12,500 nucleotides of DNA from Actinidia chinensis (Eukaryota; Streptophyta; Magnoliopsida; Ericales; Actinidiaceae): assembly GCA_009663005.1 (NCBI GenBank), contig VIGQ01001352.1, forward strand, positions 37,501-50,000, given 5' to 3'. The stretch's first letter is position 1. Each line of letters starts with the position of its first letter. Position numbers and translations under genes: made by a program. The notes beneath the pieces are model-generated. The model was not told where the DNA came from and made no database searches. It saw only the letters and a program-made list of their open reading frames with translations. This document shows positions 8,985 to 12,500 of this stretch, piece by piece.

Positions 8985-10456
8985 AGAATATTTTCTGCTT
9001 TGCTTTAAGTAGTTAGAAAAAGAAAAAAATTCCAGAATTTCCTATACTCTTCTCTCTCTCTCATTCGACGAAGTGCTGCCCAGATTCCGACGTAAATTCT
9101 GACAAAGTTTTGATTGGGATTTTCAAGCCGACTTTGTACCAGACTGTTCATCGCATTTAGCAACTGTTACCGATTTCCTGTTCCAGTTTCGGTTAATTAA
9201 TTCGTTGGATTACCAAATTTAGAATTCGTTTATATTGGTTGGAAATTTCTGTGAAAATTCTTCTACTTTATTTATGTGTTTACTGTATGATTTTCTGTAT
9301 AGAAATTCTACAGTTGGGAGACATATTTCTGTTTAGAAAATCTGTCATCCATATCAAATGCCATATTGGATTTTGATCAGAAACGATGTGAGTTGTTCTG
9401 TGTACTAGAATTTAATGTCATAATTCTGTATGGAATTGACATAAATTCTTCTTTGATTTACATTTCATATCATATTCATATTGTACATGGAGAGATAGAA
9501 TTTAAAAGTTTACATCCTTTGGACCGAAGCTTGTAGTGCAACTATTCAGTGTCGGTGATAATTTTATCGTGGGGGAGATAGAAGCCCGTTAGACCCCATC
9601 GCACCTGTTGTGGGGGGCGAATCTTCTAAGAAAAGAGTGTTGAACATTCGTTGATCAATCATTTTTTTTTTATTCTTCATGTTATTGTAATTAATGGTTA
9701 ACATAATTGTCCGCATAATATTGAATATACATGTTTATTTCACATTTTTATTACGCTTGTAAAGCACCTGTTGCGATAATAAATAACTAACATATTCTCC
9801 TATAAATTTAGAAATTATTTAAAAAAAAAGAAGTACAAGACTATATTTTGGTGAACTATCCTTGTTTGTTTTTAGAATTTGACCCAATTATCTTATCTTT
9901 TATAGTTTTTCTTAGAATTTTAGTAAAGTTCAAAATATCTTAATGTCTACTTTTACCATAAATTTTCATTTATACATAGGTTTTAAAAAAATTCAGCGGT
10001 TTTAAAAACTGAACCAACCGTGACCACCTAGCCCCAGCCTATAATGGTGTACAAGATTATGTTAAAATATTATGGAAGCAGGTTCAAGAGACCCCTCTCG
10101 CTCAACCATATATTCAACACTAAAAATTGTGGCCACAAACAATCTTTTACATTCTACACAAGATTGGTCCTCGCGCACCATATATTGGGCCCACACACGA
10201 ATTTGCCGACAAACACCTTCACATTCATTTACTCAGTCTTCCGTAGGCTCACGTTTTTGTATTGTTATCACATATATAATTTTTGACACGTATGTGATAC
10301 AAAACAAAGTCAAACTCTAGAAATTTTTTAATATTTTTTTAAAATTTTTCTGTGCCTTTGCGATGGTTTTAACATATTTGGAATTTAAAATCAGAAGTTT
10401 AAAAAAACAAAAATAAAAGCTCTAATTAATAACCCTTTTTTCAACTTTTTAATATG

Positions 10457-10470
10457 TTTTTTTTTTTTTT
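10457..10470. repeat. Poly-T run of 14
   Basis: Fourteen consecutive T. It may be a simple homopolymer, or on the minus strand the A-tail of a retroposed copy. No retroposed body could be recognised beside it. Confidence 0.7.
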
Positions 10471-10779
10471 CCTATATACAAAAGGTGAAGGTGTGTCGCA
10501 AATATGCAGCTTTCAAGCATAAAAAAGAATGCCAAACACACACAAATGTCTTTTTTATCCAAGCTTTGTTTCCTTCCGAAGCCATAAGTTCCAGTTCACA
10601 TCCTCTCTCTCTAGCTATTGTTCAATTTTTGCTGGCCTTTGTGATTTTCTATATAAGTAATATGACAATAATTAGTTAACAGTAGTATATATTGCAGTAT
10701 TTTTATATTTTTTAAACTGTTAAAAATACATAAATGAACATAATAATAATTATTTTTTAATTTAATTAGGGCCATAATA

Positions 10780-10827
10780 GATATATATATATATATATAT
10801 ATACTATATTATATATATATATATATA
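10780..10827. repeat. (TA)n microsatellite
   Basis: AT dinucleotides run nearly without break for about 48 bp, with interruptions at ACTATATT. It is a typical plant AT microsatellite. Confidence 0.85.
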
Positions 10828-11197
10828 ATATTTGTGGCAAAAAAATTGGAAACCTTATGCCAAAAATTTCATCGATACCTACAATATCAATAAAAAAAGG
10901 TACAGTACTTTGTGTACGAAATTGACAACTTTGGCTTAAAATTCCATTTAAAAGGATGATAATTAAAGAAATTAACTAAACTTCCCTCCACCATGGTTTA
11001 TTTCCAATTGGCACTCCTAATATTTTAAATTGGACACTTATATCCGTTAAAATACTTGGGTTAGTAGACCATGCCCTTTTGTCCGGGGATTGTTAAAATT
11101 TTGGATAAACCCACCATGTGATCAACACTGAATACATGATTGCCTAAGCCTAAAGGTGGTCTTTAAGACCATAAGACCTCTTTTTGTTTGCCTGACT

Positions 11198-11230
11198 GGA
11201 CAAGTAGTCCTCCCGCCGGATTACTTGTCC
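11198..11230. repeat. Hairpin inside a short interspersed repeat
   Basis: GGACAAGTAGTCC (11198-11210) and GGATTACTTGTCC (11218-11230) pair in 12 of 13 positions around the loop TCCCGCC. This is one end of a repeat whose other part (to 11276) recurs in reverse orientation at 12451-12500. A miniature inverted-repeat transposon is likely but its boundaries are not defined. Confidence 0.7.
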
Positions 11231-11276
11231 TGATATATTGTTCCTGACTTAATTCAACCCACGCCTCGTTTGTTTT
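11231..11276 (-). repeat. MITE-like repeat, copy 1
   Basis: Read on the minus strand this gives AAACAAACGAGGCGTGGG, then GTCAGGAACAAT, and passes into the hairpin with AATCCGGCGGG. The same order (AAACAAAC, CGTGG, TGGAACCAA, GTCAG, AATCCCGCC) occurs on the plus strand at 12451-12498, so both are copies of one family. No coding capacity is seen. Confidence 0.5.
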
Positions 11277-11505
11277 GCTTCGGACAAAACTTGGAAAAAA
11301 ACTTCGAGTCATGCTGTGTCGAGTCAACTCATTAGTGAGTTAGCAAGTCCTATCCATGCACAATACAAGAGTCCTTGCAGCCAAACATGGAACAAATTTA
11401 GAATTTACAATTTTCAATAACCTATCAATTCTTACTTTACAATCTTTGTATCAACATTCCTTTAGAAGTCTTTACAATTCCATTTTGAAGAGAGAGAGGG
11501 CGCAA

Positions 11506-11813
11506 CCTGGGCAAATCACAATAATCAGGCCTCCAGGAGTTGTTTAGTACTCTCTATCAGGTCGGCCATGTTTTTGGCAATCAAATTCACGGGATCTACG
11601 AAGGGGCAGTTCGAGGATTCGTAGAGTGAATATGAAGAATCAATAACCCATTTGCCTTGAAACAAATTATACATACCCACTTGCTGCTATTCTTTGCTCT
11701 CACTCAACTCATGTTGCTGAAGACTTGCTTTGGTCTTGCCTTTTGAATAGATAAAGACAACAAAAAACAAAGCTTGAAGAAACAGAATAATATGGGCTCG
11801 TACCCAAACCCAT
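11506..11813 (-). pseudogene. First exon of a TBL-family (DUF231, PMR5N) protein, frames broken
   Basis: TBL proteins are Golgi O-acetyltransferases acting on plant cell-wall polysaccharides. They have an N-terminal membrane anchor, a PMR5N domain, then a catalytic domain with GDS and DxxH motifs. Here, on the minus strand, the PMR5N signature is plain: LFQGKWV (11665-11645), SSNCPFVDP (11617-11591), [11 protein letters not shown] (11588-11556) and [10 protein letters not shown] (11535-11506). These lie in three successive frames. A one-base loss fits between DP and EFDC, and another after REY, where TAC is followed by TAA. A TAG at 11689-11687 also separates LFQGKWV from the hydrophobic stretch ALFFVVFIYSKGK (near 11750) in the same frame. 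The start ATG at 11813 (MGLGTSPYY) lies 67 bp below a TATA box. The exon could end at CCCAG|GTTGCG (11507/11506). I find no catalytic part in the rest of the window. It is either a pseudogene or a real exon carrying sequence errors, since both shifts look like lost homopolymer bases. Family assignment is firm; the exact member is not. Confidence 0.78.
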
Positions 11814-11879
11814 CTCGAGTTTGGGCGAAGATTAAGAGGGATGAGAGAAACAAAAGTTCTGAATGGTCTGTAGGGTGAC

Positions 11880-11886
11880 TTATATA
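11880..11886 (-). promoter_or_regulatory. TATA box of the TBL-family gene
   Basis: TATATAA on the minus strand lies directly below a (CT)12 tract and 67 bp above the ATG at 11813. Transcription would start near 11850, giving a 5' UTR of about 35-40 nt. Together with the tract it is a convincing plant core promoter. Confidence 0.65.
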
Positions 11887-11888
11887 GA

Positions 11889-11912
11889 AGAGAGAGAGAG
11901 AGAGAGAGAGAG
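11889..11912. repeat. (AG)12 microsatellite, read as (CT)12 upstream of the TATA box
   Basis: Twelve AG units on the plus strand. On the minus strand the CT tract directly precedes TATATAAG. Pyrimidine-rich tracts near the TATA box are common in plant core promoters, and GA/CT repeats bind BBR/BPC factors; that role here is inference. Confidence 0.8.
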
Positions 11913-12210
11913 TTTGGGGTTTTCTTGCTGGGGTCACATGGTAAGTTTATTTCCAAGATATAATCGATCATTTTCCTTTTACATTGTAGCAAGACAATGA
12001 ACAACAGTCCGCACATAACATGAAAGGGCTCATACCATAGTGCAAGCAACTCAACAGTCGAGACCATCGAACACCAGTCGACCAATCGATCACCATCGCT
12101 CCATTGCCACACCAATCGCACCACAGTCCCCAAATTGTCAACCCAATTTCAAGCACAAATTCAAATCAATCAAGCACAATCGAACTAAAACGAACTCATC
12201 GTTGTCCATA

Positions 12211-12227
12211 CGTCGTCGTCGTCGTCG
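12211..12227. repeat. (CGT)n trinucleotide repeat
   Basis: Five and two-thirds units of CGT. On the plus strand one frame would give a run of Arg codons (RRRRRR), but the surrounding frame has no protein-like features. Confidence 0.75.
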
Positions 12228-12253
12228 GGAGGAGGTGTTGTTTTAGGTTGTCG

Positions 12254-12334
12254 ATGTCCATCCGTTGAGAGAGAGAGGGTCCATGGTGGGTGGGATGAAA
12301 CGTCCGTCGTTGAGAGATGAGAGGGTTCACATCA
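12254..12334 (+). repeat. Imperfect tandem pair rich in GA
   Basis: 12254-12287 and 12301-12334 share GTCC, CGTTGAGAGA and GAGGGT(C/T)CA. The spacing is about 47 bp. It is likely a local duplication. Confidence 0.55.
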
Positions 12335-12450
12335 CTGAGTGTGTCCGCTCAGTCCTGGACTAATTGTTCCCAGCCTCCCCTGTTGGAAGAATAGTCCCCC
12401 ATATATGGGACTTCGTATTCGCCTCGACTAGTTGTCCTAGTCATTTTCTG

Positions 12451-12500
12451 TAAACAAACACGTGGAACTGGAACCAACTAGTCAGTGCCAATCCCGCCTA
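12451..12500 (+). repeat. MITE-like repeat, copy 2, cut by the window end
   Basis: AAACAAACACGTGG, TGGAACCAA, GTCAG and AATCCCGCC follow the same order as the minus-strand copy at 11276-11212, so the two are inverted relative to each other around the TBL exon. It includes a G-box core CACGTG (12459-12464), about 645 bp upstream of the TBL start. The hairpin part expected next lies beyond the window. Confidence 0.45.

Larger units (their letters stand above)
3282..9792 (+). mobile_element. LTR retrotransposon, Copia-like, lacking gag-pol (LARD-like or decayed)
   Basis: Two direct repeats of 1486 and 1487 bp (3282-4767 and 8306-9792) are colinear over their whole length and flank a 3.5 kb internal region. 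The 5' LTR begins TGTTGG and ends CCAACA, the short inverted termini typical of LTRs. The 3' copy has TATTGA and CTAACA at these places. GTGGGGAT stands directly before the 3' LTR, matching the usual polypurine tract and junction of plant Copia elements (GTGGGGGATTGTTGG-like), which sets the plus orientation. The internal region has no open frame longer than 89 codons, and I find no protease, integrase, RT or RNase H motifs. No primer-binding site matching initiator-Met tRNA follows the 5' LTR. It therefore needs another element's proteins to move, or is dead. Assignment to Copia rests on the tract and termini only. Confidence 0.85.
8306..9792 (+). repeat. 3' LTR
   Basis: This is the second LTR, 1487 bp, aligned with 3282-4767 end to end. 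It starts TATTGA (for TGTTGG) and ends CTAACA (for CCAACA). It keeps the U3 W-box-like motif, GC-rich block, repeat pair and TATA box (TATAAATAG, a better match than in the 5' copy), as well as the U5 hairpin. TATTC follows at 9793-9797. Confidence 0.9.
9793..11190. other. AT-rich DNA right of the retroelement, no supported gene
   Basis: A less AT-rich part (about 10000-10320) has short open frames without any motif I know. A poly-T run lies at 10457-10470, and a (TA)n microsatellite at 10780-10827. GGTCTT, T, AAGACC at 11157-11169 is a small inverted repeat. If the TBL exon at 11506-11813 is still part of a gene, this stretch would be its first intron. Confidence 0.55.
11931..12350. other. 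Upstream region of the TBL-family gene, low complexity
   Basis: 12050-12200 is rich in CAA, CCA and ATCG-type words (repeated CAATCG and ACCATCG) and encodes nothing recognisable. A (CGT)n run lies at 12211-12227. Two imperfect copies of about 32 bp, built on GTCC(AT)CCGTTGAGAGA and GAGAGGGT, lie at 12254-12287 and 12301-12334. No second gene is supported. Confidence 0.5.

Noticed and set aside
10044..10320. Two overlapping plus frames of about 80 codons
   Set aside because: Two frames are open over the same bases, neither resembles a known protein, and no promoter or splice sites are seen.
10485..10679. 64-codon plus frame with a hydrophobic end
   Set aside because: It starts with GTG, which is not a usual nuclear plant start, right after a poly-T run. 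No supporting motif is seen.
11356..11547. 63-codon plus frame
   Set aside because: Its right part is antisense to the TBL exon, whose minus-strand motifs are far stronger.
11687..12133. 148-codon minus frame read as one protein
   Set aside because: Its upstream part runs through the (CT)12/TATA promoter and beyond, so it is not a single coding sequence. Only the end near 11690-11790 probably belongs to the TBL exon.
12040..12246. 68-codon plus frame ending in an Arg run
   Set aside because: It is low-complexity sequence, and the Arg run comes from the (CGT)n microsatellite. No protein family features are seen.

Overview
This looks like nuclear DNA of a flowering plant, probably a eudicot. 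The window is AT-rich and gene-poor, with long microsatellites, TATA and (CT)n core-promoter architecture, plant-type splice signals, a plant LTR retrotransposon, and part of a TRICHOME BIREFRINGENCE-LIKE (TBL/DUF231) gene, a plant cell-wall acetylation family. I cannot name the species from the sequence.

Layout. 1-480 is probably intron, followed by a candidate minus-strand first exon at 708-480 that ends in a strong splice donor. 721-3281 is AT-rich intergenic DNA holding two old local duplications: two copies of about 145 bp at 991 and 1305, and two 80 bp tandem copies at 2861-3024. 3282-9792 is one 6.5 kb LTR retrotransposon. Its two direct LTRs (1486 and 1487 bp) flank 3.5 kb with no recognisable gag or pol, and a Copia-like polypurine tract lies just before the 3' LTR. 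It is either a non-autonomous (LARD-like) element or one with completely decayed coding. 9793-11190 is AT-rich sequence with a poly-T tract and a (TA)n microsatellite. 11198-11276 is a short hairpin-bearing repeat. 11506-11813 (minus strand) is the first exon of the TBL-family gene, with its (CT)12/TATATAA promoter at 11880-11912. The right end is low-complexity sequence plus a second, oppositely oriented copy of the short repeat, cut by the window end.

The most informative points are: (i) a coding-deficient retroelement whose U3 keeps W-box motifs, a TATA box, a GC-rich block and an imperfect tandem repeat in both LTRs; (ii) a TBL exon with clear PMR5N motifs in shifted frames, whose catalytic GDS and DxxH parts I do not find in the window; (iii) the two LTRs differ very often by one-base gains and losses in homopolymers, and the TBL frame breaks are of the same kind. 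Residual sequencing or assembly error must therefore be considered before calling anything here a pseudogene. I see no prokaryotic or viral system, tRNA, rRNA or CRISPR array.
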